The position numbers and the translations under genes are program-made. This document shows positions 1 through 7,998 of a stretch of 64,000 nt of DNA, piece after piece (the first letter of the stretch is position 1; every line of letters starts with the position of its first letter). The stretch is from Nocardia aurea. GTDB lineage: Bacteria; Actinomycetota; Actinomycetes; Mycobacteriales; Mycobacteriaceae. The notes under the pieces were generated by a model. It worked only from the letters and a program-made list of their open reading frames with translations. It did not search any database and was not told where the DNA came from. The DNA is taken from contig NZ_QCYJ01000116.1 of assembly GCF_003123685.1 (NCBI RefSeq), positions 1 to 64,000 of the forward strand, given 5' to 3'.

Positions 1-1
1 C

Positions 2-103
2 CAGGTCGTGCACTGGTCGAACTGGCGGCGATTAAGCCAGACCCGCGCGCGCATCAGCCACTACAAACGACGCGGGCATCACAACCTGTCGTTGCCGTAC
101 TAA
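2..103 (+). CDS. 3' end of a probable transposase gene (cut by window edge)
   Basis: An open frame enters from the left edge and stops at TAA 101-103, giving 33 residues rich in Trp, Arg and His with the pattern HWSNWRR...ARISHYKRRGH. This basic W/R/H-rich tail resembles the C-termini of some actinobacterial DDE transposases. I cannot assign a family from so short a piece, and the upstream part is not visible, so I cannot say whether the gene is intact. Its position next to an AT-richer gene cluster whose other side carries an IS element fits a mobile-element boundary. Confidence 0.35.
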   Translation, partial: QVVHWSNWRRLSQTRARISHYKRRGHHNLSLPY

Positions 104-231
104 GTTGCCCGATAGTCCTGACCCAGCACGGGGTCACTGATCGCAACGGATGCTTGCCGAGCGTTCACCGGAAGTCGCTGCCAGAACCACGCATAAGCTT
201 TTCCCGGACACCGAACCTAAAGAAATTGACC

Positions 232-1170
232 TCATAAAATTATCGGGCCAGGTGTTAGCCAGCCGCGACGATCACTCGCACCTGCGTGACAGGCACCGTA
301 ATATTCTTGTTGAAGCTGCCTTGTCAATTTCCCAGGAATGCCACGGCCTATCTTCGTCTGATCCACAAACGTTACCGGAGTTATCTCGCAAAGAGTTCCA
401 GATAAAAAGATCTCGTCGGCGACATACAGCTCAGTACGATCAATCTCCCTAGCCTCCACTGGAATACTGAAAACACCTTCGAGCAGTTCCATTGCACTCT
501 GTCGAGTAATACTTTCTAGGATCGAGTCACTGAGCCTCGGGGTTGCCACTCGACCATTACGCACTAAAAATATCGAAGCACCACCAGTCTCAGCGACCTT
601 TCCGGCATGATTTAGCAGAATCGCCTCGTCAAACCCATATGCTTCTGCCTCTAGTCGCGCCAACCGAAAATTATAATAGTTTGCAGCGGCTTTTACGCGC
701 GGCGGGGCAGACTCGTCCCCCGTTCTGCGCCACGAAGAAACGATACACCGCAATCCGAACTCGATTGACTTCTCTCTCGCCGACTGAAACACCGGCATGA
801 AAAACCCGGTATCAGCTTCCGAGGTCTCATTAGTGTAGCGACCCTTTTTAAGGAACAATGTTGGCCGTGCGTAAATATCTTCCTGGTAGCCCAGCGTAGA
901 GACAAGCTCAGTCAATCCATGAGTAATATCGTTTACGGACAAACTCATTGGAATATGGATCAGCTTAGCCGATTCCGCAAGCCGTCTGAAATGATCCGCA
1001 ACGTGGACAAAATAGTGGCGCGATTCCGCTGGTATCCAATATCCGCGTAGTCCCTCGAACACGCTCGCAGCCCGCAAAACCACCTCTGACCACACATGCA
1101 CGTGTGCATCACCCCAAGGGCGTACACCCCCATCCATCCAGATTACCTGCGGCTGAGTAAGTTCCGCCAT
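232..1170 (-). CDS. Class IV PLP aminotransferase, branched-chain aminotransferase-like
   Basis: 312 aa, close to the usual IlvE/Dat length. The fold-type IV pattern is clear: an N-terminal 'VFEGLRGY' motif, the probable PLP lysine in 'PRVKAAANYYN', and the later 'EAILLNHAGKVAETGG' and 'FLSGTLCEITPV' segments typical of branched-chain aminotransferases and aminodeoxychorismate lyase relatives. It transfers an amino group between glutamate and a 2-oxo acid; the substrate here is unknown. It is the last gene of the minus-strand operon, 67 bases after the HAD gene, and its base composition matches that island rather than the chromosome, so it may supply an amino-acid or amino group to the cluster product rather than serve primary metabolism. 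Confidence 0.85.
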   Translation of the reverse strand: MAELTQPQVIWMDGGVRPWGDAHVHVWSEVVLRAASVFEGLRGYWIPAESRHYFVHVADHFRRLAESAKLIHIPMSLSVNDITHGLTELVSTLGYQEDIYARPTLFLKKGRYTNETSEADTGFFMPVFQSAREKSIEFGLRCIVSSWRRTGDESAPPRVKAAANYYNFRLARLEAEAYGFDEAILLNHAGKVAETGGASIFLVRNGRVATPRLSDSILESITRQSAMELLEGVFSIPVEAREIDRTELYVADEIFLSGTLCEITPVTFVDQTKIGRGIPGKLTRQLQQEYYGACHAGASDRRGWLTPGPIIL

Positions 1171-1237
1171 CGCGCTATCTCCTCACTCCATCGCGTACCC
1201 TCAAGACCCTTCGCCCAATTCAGGAAGTTTCGTGGCT

Positions 1238-1852
1238 CTAACGCGAAATCGAAACATTCGTGCCTCCCAAGATCATTGTTACTGCCGCCAGCGGATCCGG
1301 TGCGACTAAGTCAGGCACAACATCAAGGTCGGACACGGAGGTTTCACAGTCGAATGATCGCACCCGGACACTACTGAAACCGGCTCGTTGGGCAGCCAGT
1401 ATATCGACCCCGGAATCCCCGATCATCCAACATTGCTTGGGATCGACACCGAGACGGCTTGAGATACGCAGAAGCATACCAGGAGCTGGCTTACGATCCG
1501 GACATAGTGCACGTAGACCTGGCACTGCAGAATCGGGATGATGCAGACAGTAGCTGATTCCATCCACCACTGCGTCCTCTGATTCCAGTAGCTCAAGCAG
1601 CCTGCGGGTCGTCTTCGATAAAAGCGAAGCCGACATCTTCCGTTTTGCGATTCCAGGCTGATTGGAGGCAATAAAACAAGGTACGCCAGCATTGTTGACA
1701 CGCCGCACAGCAAGCCCCGCTCCGTCGACAAGACGCACCTGACTCGGACTCGTTGGCGAATCGGCCAGACGCGACCCGGGAAAATAGCACAGTTCGTTAA
1801 GCACACCATCCCGATCAAACACGATTGCTGAAACACGTCCGGTCACGGGCAT
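1238..1852 (-). CDS. gmhB: HAD-IIIA phosphatase, GmhB-like (heptose bisphosphate 7-phosphatase)
   Basis: 204 aa from the ATG at 1852; a longer frame to 1912 exists but lies inside the upstream SIS gene. Motif I is 'VFDRDGVLNE', motif II 'FIASNQPGIA' and the later 'PDRKPAPGML' and 'MIGDSGVDILAA' motifs are those of the histidinol-phosphatase/GmhB HAD group. GmhB removes the C7 phosphate of heptose 1,7-bisphosphate. The family loop that binds zinc is only partly evident (one Cys-His stretch 'SYCLHHP' and 'LCPDRKP'). It overlaps the SIS gene by 10 bases, so it is translationally coupled to the other heptose genes. Function is inferred from motifs plus neighbours. Confidence 0.75.
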   Translation of the reverse strand: MPVTGRVSAIVFDRDGVLNELCYFPGSRLADSPTSPSQVRLVDGAGLAVRRVNNAGVPCFIASNQPGIAKRKMSASLLSKTTRRLLELLESEDAVVDGISYCLHHPDSAVPGLRALCPDRKPAPGMLLRISSRLGVDPKQCWMIGDSGVDILAAQRAGFSSVRVRSFDCETSVSDLDVVPDLVAPDPLAAVTMILGGTNVSISR

Positions 1853-2448
1853 AGCGATTCCCAACGGGGAGCGGATATTCCAAGGCTCGGATGCAATACG
1901 AGCATGTGCCAAACCACCGACTGGTAGATCTCAGTGTGAGTGGTGCGGAAACGCCTATCAGTAACAGGAACGCGCACGCACTCATCCGAGACATCAGCCG
2001 TCACGCCGCCATCCGGACCGACTACCCCACAAACAAAGGCACCAGCCTTCTTAGCGAGTCGAACAGCCTCAACGATATTAATGCTTACCGGAGGATCCTC
2101 CGATCCACCACCTACCGAAAAAACCATCAGAGCATCATTTGTAGTTATCCTGCTGACCGACAGCCATTGTGCGATCGATCCGCGCCACCCGCTATCATTG
2201 ATTGAGGCCGTCAAAGTCGCAACATTGTCTGTTGCCGAATAAGCCTCCAGGCCAGCAAGATTCCTCATGTCGCACACAGCGTGTGTCGCATTGCCCGCGC
2301 CGCCACCGACGCCGACAACGAACACTCTGCCACCCGATTCACGCACATTGGACAACCGGCAGGCGATACGGTCTATCACGTCACAGTCGATCCTCTCCGC
2401 GACTACAGCGACAGTACGGAGGAAAGCCATACTGTATTCGCGCGTCAT
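1843..2448 (-). CDS. gmhA: SIS-domain isomerase, GmhA-like (sedoheptulose 7-phosphate isomerase)
   Basis: 201 aa from ATG 2448, which overlaps the kinase stop as ATGA; the longer frame to 2667 runs through the kinase gene and is rejected. A SIS phosphosugar fold is seen in 'VFVVGVGGGAGNATHAV', 'LMVFSVGGGSEDPPVSINIV' (S-G-x-S-like loop) and the C-terminal 'WHMLVLH'. Family GmhA converts sedoheptulose 7-phosphate to D-glycero-D-manno-heptose 7-phosphate. By eye, the catalytic Glu of 'AEL' in GmhA aligns with Asp in 'VCDMRNL', while the C-terminal His is kept. Adjacent heptose kinase, phosphatase and nucleotidyltransferase homologues support the role. Confidence in the exact substrate is moderate. 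Confidence 0.75.
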   Translation of the reverse strand: MTREYSMAFLRTVAVVAERIDCDVIDRIACRLSNVRESGGRVFVVGVGGGAGNATHAVCDMRNLAGLEAYSATDNVATLTASINDSGWRGSIAQWLSVSRITTNDALMVFSVGGGSEDPPVSINIVEAVRLAKKAGAFVCGVVGPDGGVTADVSDECVRVPVTDRRFRTTHTEIYQSVVWHMLVLHPSLGISAPRWESLCP

Positions 2449-3449
2449 AACCACACCTCCGTATCGGCACCCAATACACTTACCGTCGCGCCAGTCCGCG
2501 AGAACCGGAACGGCAAGTTCTGCAAACCAAACGACTCCAGTACCGAATTCAATGCCTCCCGTCGATCTGGGTCGACCCAGAATAGGATGAAGCCGCCACC
2601 TCCAGCACCGACCATCTTCCAAGCCGTTGCGCCGCCAGTTCGCGCAGCGTGAAAAATAGGCGCCCAAGCGGGATCGTGAGAATCTCCGGTCTTGATCGAC
2701 CAGTGTTCGCGCAACAAACCGGGAACCTGATCCAAATCATCAGCCGCAAGGGCGTTTCGCATTCGTTCGCCAATCCTTCTAATTTGATGAAGTTGAGAAA
2801 TCCTAGAATTCAGGCTCTTGGGGGATACAGCGAGCTGAGATGAGCTGTCCCGTCGAATTCCTGTATAGAACAACATCATACGCCGCTCCAGTTCACCTAA
2901 TGTCGAATCCGCGACATCGACAGAATCAACTCGAACAGCCCCCTGTTCCGAAATAATCAACCTCCTAATGCCCCCGAGGCCGCAGATGTACTGATCCTGT
3001 TTTCCGACCGGCCGACCCAGCCGGTCCATCTCAAGCGTGCAAGCTTGTTCGATCAGCGCAATTCGATCCATGCGGTTACCCTTGAGAACATTCAGCACAG
3101 CGAGCAGGCCTACTGCGAACGCACCCGAGCTGCCGAGACCAGTTCCCGCAGGTACCGGGCCAATAGAGAATATCTCGCCCGAGTCACTGAACCCCACCAT
3201 GTCCATCGCGGCAGATACAAATGGCTCCGACAGGCGCTGGGCGTGATTAGTGTAAACTGCGCCATCATGGACGAATCTAAGGGAACCGTCAAGCTGCCCA
3301 CGACTGCCCACAACCACTACACGTGGAGAAATCGAGATGGCGAGTACGTCCGAACCAAACCGGCTCTGATAAAAAGGTAAATCTGTACCGCCCCCGCCGA
3401 GTGAGATACGAAGGGGAGTGCTAGCGACAACGATCGACTCACCAATCAT
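2445..3449 (-). CDS. hddA: GHMP kinase, HddA-like (D-glycero-D-manno-heptose 7-phosphate kinase)
   Basis: 334 aa. ATG 3449 overlaps the epimerase stop as ATGA, which fixes the start; the longer in-frame extension is ignored. GHMP kinase motifs are present in order: 'PLRISLGGGGTDLPFY' near the N-terminus, the glycine/serine phosphate loop 'PVPAGTGLGSSGAFAVGLL', and the C-terminal 'WKMVGAGGGGFILFW'. The 'GGGTDLP' signature and length match the HddA/FKP-like sugar-phosphate kinases. In the GDP-heptose pathway HddA phosphorylates C1 of heptose 7-phosphate. It sits between the isomerase and an epimerase in one overlapping operon. Confidence 0.82.
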   Translation of the reverse strand: MIGESIVVASTPLRISLGGGGTDLPFYQSRFGSDVLAISISPRVVVVGSRGQLDGSLRFVHDGAVYTNHAQRLSEPFVSAAMDMVGFSDSGEIFSIGPVPAGTGLGSSGAFAVGLLAVLNVLKGNRMDRIALIEQACTLEMDRLGRPVGKQDQYICGLGGIRRLIISEQGAVRVDSVDVADSTLGELERRMMLFYTGIRRDSSSQLAVSPKSLNSRISQLHQIRRIGERMRNALAADDLDQVPGLLREHWSIKTGDSHDPAWAPIFHAARTGGATAWKMVGAGGGGFILFWVDPDRREALNSVLESFGLQNLPFRFSRTGATVSVLGADTEVWL

Positions 3450-4405
3450 TGCGGTGCCACCGAAATCCCAAGGTCGGCTACCATTCGATTTGCAGCAACA
3501 CGAACCGCCTCGGTGGCCGAATATCGTGGAGCCCATCCCGATGCAAGAGCTTTTCCGATATCAAGCTCAATAACCGGCTGATCGCCTGGCCATGCTATCG
3601 AGGTTCCTTCAATAGCCAATTCCGGGGTCCGCAGCCCCATCGCGCGACTTACAATCCCGGCCACGTCGACAACACTCACGCTGCCACCTGCTGCTATATT
3701 GAAAATATCACAATAAGGCCCGTCGTTACGGCTATTTTCGCCGATCTGTCGCATACCTTCGATCGCATCGTCGACAAGAACAAAGCTCTTACGCTGGCGG
3801 CCATTACCCATCACGGGAAGCTGCTCAGGATTTTTGGAGAGCTTGCAGATGAAATCGTAAATTATACCTCGCCCCATCATTCCGCCGACGACATTTCCCA
3901 GCCGGAAGATGCATCCTTGAAGCCCGAATGTCGAACAATACGCGGATATAAGTCCCTCAGCCGCCAACTTTCCGGCAGCATGCAGCGAAGCGGGCAAGAA
4001 AGGCCCGACATGCTCAGCCCTCGCTAGTCCAGAGTTTCTCCCGTAAACGCCGCTAGTTGAGGGAAAGATCAACGATCGTACATGACTGTGCCGCATCGAC
4101 TCCAGGAGTCGATGGGTTAGTAGTATCGATTCGCGAACATCTATACTAGTGTTATGCGCTCCCAGCGGGATATCTGCATTTGCGGCGAAATGCCAGACCT
4201 GATGCACGCCATCCATCACCCCAGGCAATATCTCAAAGAGATCACCTGGCACATAGCAGAGACCTTCATCTAGGAAATTACTGAGGCGAACCGCATCGGA
4301 TCGCGGCAAAATATCCGTGGCGACAATATCGCACCCTGAGTTTCTCAGTGCGGCGACGACATGCGCTCCAATAAAGCCAGCAGCGCCTGTAATTAGAATA
4401 GCCAC
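3446..4405 (-). CDS. NAD-dependent epimerase/dehydratase family protein (extended SDR) with His in place of catalytic Tyr
   Basis: 319 aa extended short-chain dehydrogenase. The Rossmann motif 'ITGAAGFIGAHV' is at residues 5-16, the active-site Ser region 'PSTSGVYG' at about 115-122, and the C-terminal substrate domain follows ('FVLVDDAIEGM'). The family's catalytic Y-x3-K is here H142-A-A-G-K146: codon 142 is CAT (3982-3980) where Tyr is expected. Such enzymes epimerise or dehydrate nucleotide sugars, so without the Tyr the chemistry may be altered or lost. It overlaps the NUDIX gene by 13 bases and the kinase by four. A nucleotide-heptose is a plausible ligand, but that is inference. Confidence 0.82.
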   Translation of the reverse strand: MAILITGAAGFIGAHVVAALRNSGCDIVATDILPRSDAVRLSNFLDEGLCYVPGDLFEILPGVMDGVHQVWHFAANADIPLGAHNTSIDVRESILLTHRLLESMRHSHVRSLIFPSTSGVYGRNSGLARAEHVGPFLPASLHAAGKLAAEGLISAYCSTFGLQGCIFRLGNVVGGMMGRGIIYDFICKLSKNPEQLPVMGNGRQRKSFVLVDDAIEGMRQIGENSRNDGPYCDIFNIAAGGSVSVVDVAGIVSRAMGLRTPELAIEGTSIAWPGDQPVIELDIGKALASGWAPRYSATEAVRVAANRMVADLGISVAPQ

Positions 4406-4974
4406 GGCCTACCACCGTCTCTCACGAGCAAATACACAAATATCGACGCGACCGTCGCAGCGTCGATAATAGAACCCCTCGAAATCAGATATGGCAGGTC
4501 AGTTAAGTCGATACTTCTCGCAGTTGAACCACTTTCATCTTCAGAAAGCCGCGGCGCCTCAAGACGGAGCGGCATGACCCGAACTATGTGAAAATGCTGG
4601 GTCGCCCAATCCGCAGCTTCATAGAAACTTCCTCCGAGAACTTCTGGTTCAGTACCAATCCACCCCGTTTCCTCACGCAGTTCGCGCAGTGCAGCTTGAA
4701 CCACACTCTCTCCCGAATCGACTCCGCCCTGCGGAAGCTCGAGACTCCACCGATCTGCTGCGTAGCGATACTGATCGACCATCGCCAGCGCCCCGCCTGA
4801 CTCACATATCACCGTTACAAAGTCAGACCGTGACACAACCCCAAATTCGTCCTTCCGACCATCCGCATGAAGAATTTCATCGACCCTGACACGTAGCCAC
4901 GGCGACTCAAACACCGGCACGCTCGACAAACCCACCTTTGTTGAGGGCTTGCCGTCCCTTCCTGAAGGAATCAT
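4393..4974 (-). CDS. NUDIX hydrolase (ADP-ribose pyrophosphatase-like)
   Basis: 193 aa with a complete NUDIX box, G-x5-E-x7-R-E-x2-E-E-x-G, read as 'GGVDSGESVVQAALRELREE' followed by TGW, at about residues 83-105. The preceding 'RYAADRWSLELPQGG' is typical of the ADP-ribose/nucleotide-sugar pyrophosphatase subgroup. It should hydrolyse a nucleoside diphosphate-X bond; in this operon a nucleotide sugar is a likely substrate, or it may clear unwanted intermediates. The start ATG overlaps the stop of the upstream nucleotidyltransferase (ATGA). Confidence 0.85.
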   Translation of the reverse strand: MIPSGRDGKPSTKVGLSSVPVFESPWLRVRVDEILHADGRKDEFGVVSRSDFVTVICESGGALAMVDQYRYAADRWSLELPQGGVDSGESVVQAALRELREETGWIGTEPEVLGGSFYEAADWATQHFHIVRVMPLRLEAPRLSEDESGSTARSIDLTDLPYLISRGSIIDAATVASIFVYLLVRDGGRPWLF

Positions 4975-5711
4975 CGCATGTTCCCCGGGAAGGAGGTGAT
5001 CAGACCTGCTTGGACCAGCCGGTCAAGCTCAGCAAGACCAGCCGGAGAGCCGATTTCGTAGAAACGCTGCGACACGTCCAGTGCAGCGAGCTCATCCTCT
5101 GCAATCAAAGAATCAAACAGAATCTTGAGATCGCATACGATGTCAGATCGTAGCCGCAATAGCGTCTCACGCCCAAGAATCGCGATCCCATAGTCGACGT
5201 AATCGAATCGGCCTTCTGCGCACAGCTTTGAATATTCCACAACTAGACCTTTGGCGATCCGCACATTGCTAGGGACCAACCAGCTATGATCACGCAGTAC
5301 CACCATAGCTCCCGACCGGCCGGATGTTCGGAATCTCGACACTAGTTCACTGAAATCGATTGGCGTATAGGTATCGCCCAGTAAGACAACAAATTCTTTC
5401 TCCAACCATGGCAGTGCCATCCGGAGAGCACCTCCCGTTCCTAACGGGGTAGACTCGACGGTTGACGTAAATTCGAAGCCATTCGTTTCATATCGATTTA
5501 GATAATCCAAGATTTGCCGGGCGCAATAGCCGAGGCAAAAATGGATCCGCTTGATACCCTGGCCTAGTAGAAGTTTGAGCACGTATTCCAGGAACGGGCG
5601 CCCAGCCACTGGCACTAAAATCTTAGGAAGATCAGCAGTCACTGGTTGCAAACGACTCCCCATACCTCCTGCGATCACGACAACTTGAGGAACAGCTGAC
5701 AGCGCGCTCAT
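4971..5711 (-). CDS. hddC: Sugar nucleotidyltransferase, HddC-like
   Basis: 246 aa. The nucleotidyltransferase signature 'VVVIAGGMGSRLQPVT' is followed by 'PKILVPVAGRPFLEYVLKLL', and 'VVLLGDTYTPIDF' carries the metal-binding Asp. The short, single-domain length and 'GRPFLEY' match HddC, which transfers GMP to D-glycero-alpha-D-manno-heptose 1-phosphate to give GDP-heptose. Its place in an operon with GmhA-, HddA- and GmhB-like genes completes that four-enzyme set. Start and stop both sit in four-base ATGA overlaps with neighbours. A different NDP or sugar cannot be excluded from sequence alone. Confidence 0.78.
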   Translation of the reverse strand: MSALSAVPQVVVIAGGMGSRLQPVTADLPKILVPVAGRPFLEYVLKLLLGQGIKRIHFCLGYCARQILDYLNRYETNGFEFTSTVESTPLGTGGALRMALPWLEKEFVVLLGDTYTPIDFSELVSRFRTSGRSGAMVVLRDHSWLVPSNVRIAKGLVVEYSKLCAEGRFDYVDYGIAILGRETLLRLRSDIVCDLKILFDSLIAEDELAALDVSQRFYEIGSPAGLAELDRLVQAGLITSFPGNMR

Positions 5712-6898
5712 ATATAAAACCTCGCGACAAGAGAACGTATGGCTTGATCTGTTTGCTCGATCATGTTATCAAGAGAGAAATTGTCTACAACATGTTTTCG
5801 ACCGGCGCGGCCCAACATTAAACGCAGGTCGCGGTCATCGACAAGTTCATTTAGTGCACTCGCCAGCTCATCAACCTCCCCGGGCGCCACTAAGATCGCA
5901 TTGTCAGATGATAAACGCATCTCAGCCGAACTCGCAATGCGAGTAGTGATTACCGGCCGCCCAACCGACATCGCTTCTAACACCGCTAAGCTGAACCCCT
6001 CGGCCAAACTCGGTTGAGCCACCAAGTCTGCTGCGGCCAGTACCTCAGGCATGTCAACATAACCGACATTCCGGTCGATTATAGTGCGATGTCCTACATC
6101 AAGCCGGTTTATCTCTTTTTCGAGACTATCAGCGTACTCTATCGATGCAGAGCTGAGACTTCCGACAATGAGCAGCCGTGCGCGCTCATCGCATATACTC
6201 GCAAACGCCCGCACTAGCTCCAATTGACCTTTACGAGGCTTTAGCCGGCCGGAGTTTACGATCAGGATCTCGTCGTCGCGTAGGCCGTATCGGCTCCGAA
6301 CTTTGAGCCTTGAGGTTCGCGGACTGAATAACCCGGTATCGACGCCGTGGTAGACAACACGAACAATTTCATCTGACAGAAATGAGCGTGCCCGCTCGGC
6401 GTAGAACTCACATCCCGCGAGAACGAGATCTGGGGCAGCCCTGCGGTATGCCAACGACATACGCCCGCGGCCGAACGGTTCTGCCTCTGGAGCTTGTTCG
6501 TGGTAAATGCCGACGAGTGGCGCATCATACTGATCTGCGACAATGCGCCCAACAATTGTCATCTCCAAACTGTTCGATACCACCACATCCGGGCGCCAAG
6601 CACACATAGCTCGATGTAGCTCGGGCAACAGCCCAAAATAGAGCTGCTCCCACGCTAGCTTGCTTGGATCTTCCAGAAGGGACCGATACTCGTGCAGCCG
6701 TCCAACTGTAATGACATCATCGGCGACGGACGCAATAGCTTCGCCGGTGTCATCTGTCACGACGAATATGTCATGGCCACAATGGGCAAGGCCGTGTCCC
6801 AGAATACGAGCGTACGTCTCCGCGCCACCGATAGTTGGTTCGTAGCCACTGGTCAGAATCAGTATCTTGCTGTTTGATACATTGACAGAGGGATTCAA
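5708..6898 (-). CDS. GT4-family glycosyltransferase
   Basis: 396 aa GT-B enzyme. The N-terminal acceptor domain begins 'ILTSGYEPTIGGAETYARIL', and the donor domain has 'VNSGRLKPRKGQLELVRAF', 'RLLIVGSL' and the E-x7-E nucleotide-sugar motif in 'PSLAEGFSLAVLEAMSVGRP'. It should transfer a sugar, plausibly from the GDP-heptose made by the surrounding enzymes. It starts with TTG in a TTGA overlap with the upstream nucleotidyltransferase stop. No membrane segments are visible, so it is cytosolic or peripheral. Confidence 0.85.
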   Translation of the reverse strand: MNPSVNVSNSKILILTSGYEPTIGGAETYARILGHGLAHCGHDIFVVTDDTGEAIASVADDVITVGRLHEYRSLLEDPSKLAWEQLYFGLLPELHRAMCAWRPDVVVSNSLEMTIVGRIVADQYDAPLVGIYHEQAPEAEPFGRGRMSLAYRRAAPDLVLAGCEFYAERARSFLSDEIVRVVYHGVDTGLFSPRTSRLKVRSRYGLRDDEILIVNSGRLKPRKGQLELVRAFASICDERARLLIVGSLSSASIEYADSLEKEINRLDVGHRTIIDRNVGYVDMPEVLAAADLVAQPSLAEGFSLAVLEAMSVGRPVITTRIASSAEMRLSSDNAILVAPGEVDELASALNELVDDRDLRLMLGRAGRKHVVDNFSLDNMIEQTDQAIRSLVARFYI

Positions 6899-7941
6899 GT
6901 CACAACCTTACCGTGAATGATACTCCCAGGTGGCACCACGGCCCCGGGCATAATCAGTGAGTCCGACAGACGAGCGCCCACGCCTATTTTGGCCCACGTA
7001 CCCACAACTGAGTTACTCAGCACGACATCATCACCAACAATCGCGCCTGCGCCGACAAGCGCGTCGTCCTTAAGAATCACGCCCCGACCAATAGCCCGCG
7101 TACCTTGGACCCACAGCCTTCCATCCCCAATCGGGACCGACGTCGCAACACGGGATGCCATATCCGATGAGAGTGCCCACAAGTTTGCACGCCGAAGCGA
7201 ATCGACTGTACCTACGTCATCCCAATACGCCGTTGTCTGATACGCACGTATCGAACACCCTCTCGACAGCAGAGTCGGAATCACATGTTTGAAGTCATAA
7301 GAGCCAGCGACACCCGACGGGTTCAGCCAACTTAACACCTTTGGGCTAATGACATAGATCCCACAATTCACAAAGGCACCCGCTGGCGTTGCGACCGTCC
7401 AATCTTCAATTCCAACCACGTCATCTCCACGAAGCTGAACAACACCGAACCGATCGGTGTCCAAAACCCGAGTAACAACGATAGCCATGTCAGCGCCAGA
7501 CGAGCGATACGTATCCAGAAGCTCGACAAAGTTGAGTTGTGTGAATGCATCCCCACTGACGACTGCATAACACTCCACGTCGGACACGGCCGACGCACAT
7601 TCTACTAATCCGCCAGCAGGCCCACTTAAACTTCGCTCATGAACCAATATCAACCCGATGCCAAACTTCTCTCGCAACTTCGCTGCGGCAAGCTCAAACT
7701 GGTGTGATTTTGTATAAACATTAGCTACTAGCGTGCCTATGCCGGAGTCTGAAAGCGCTGCGATATTCCAATAGAGCAGCGGCGTGTTGAGGATAGGAGC
7801 GAGTGGCTTAGCCACGCTATCTGTGAGTGGCCTCAGTCGTGCTCCCATCCCCGCACATAACAGAACAGCCGCAACCCCAGACATAGAATGACTCATACGC
7901 TTCGTCGGCAACGGTGAATTTACAATCGAATCAAAAATCAT
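6895..7941 (-). CDS. Nucleotidyltransferase with left-handed beta-helix tail (mannose-1-P guanylyltransferase-like)
   Basis: 348 aa. The N-terminal catalytic domain has 'AVLLCAGMGARLRPLTDSVA' followed by KPLAPI and the metal-binding 'AVVSGDAFTQLNFVE'. The C-terminal ~90 residues are isoleucine/valine hexapeptide repeats ('GRGVILKDDALVGAGAIVGD'), the acyltransferase-like beta-helix seen in ManC/GmppB and RmlA-long type enzymes. It makes an NDP-sugar; it is distinct from the single-domain HddC-like gene, so the cluster may use two activated sugars. Internal Met codons at residues 16 and 20 are alternative starts. It is 57 bases after the deacetylase-like gene. Confidence 0.82.
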   Translation of the reverse strand: MIFDSIVNSPLPTKRMSHSMSGVAAVLLCAGMGARLRPLTDSVAKPLAPILNTPLLYWNIAALSDSGIGTLVANVYTKSHQFELAAAKLREKFGIGLILVHERSLSGPAGGLVECASAVSDVECYAVVSGDAFTQLNFVELLDTYRSSGADMAIVVTRVLDTDRFGVVQLRGDDVVGIEDWTVATPAGAFVNCGIYVISPKVLSWLNPSGVAGSYDFKHVIPTLLSRGCSIRAYQTTAYWDDVGTVDSLRRANLWALSSDMASRVATSVPIGDGRLWVQGTRAIGRGVILKDDALVGAGAIVGDDVVLSNSVVGTWAKIGVGARLSDSLIMPGAVVPPGSIIHGKVVT

Positions 7942-7998
7942 AACCGCTGACTACCTCCAACCCCCGAATCTGGTAGCGTTCGAACTTACCCTTCCATC

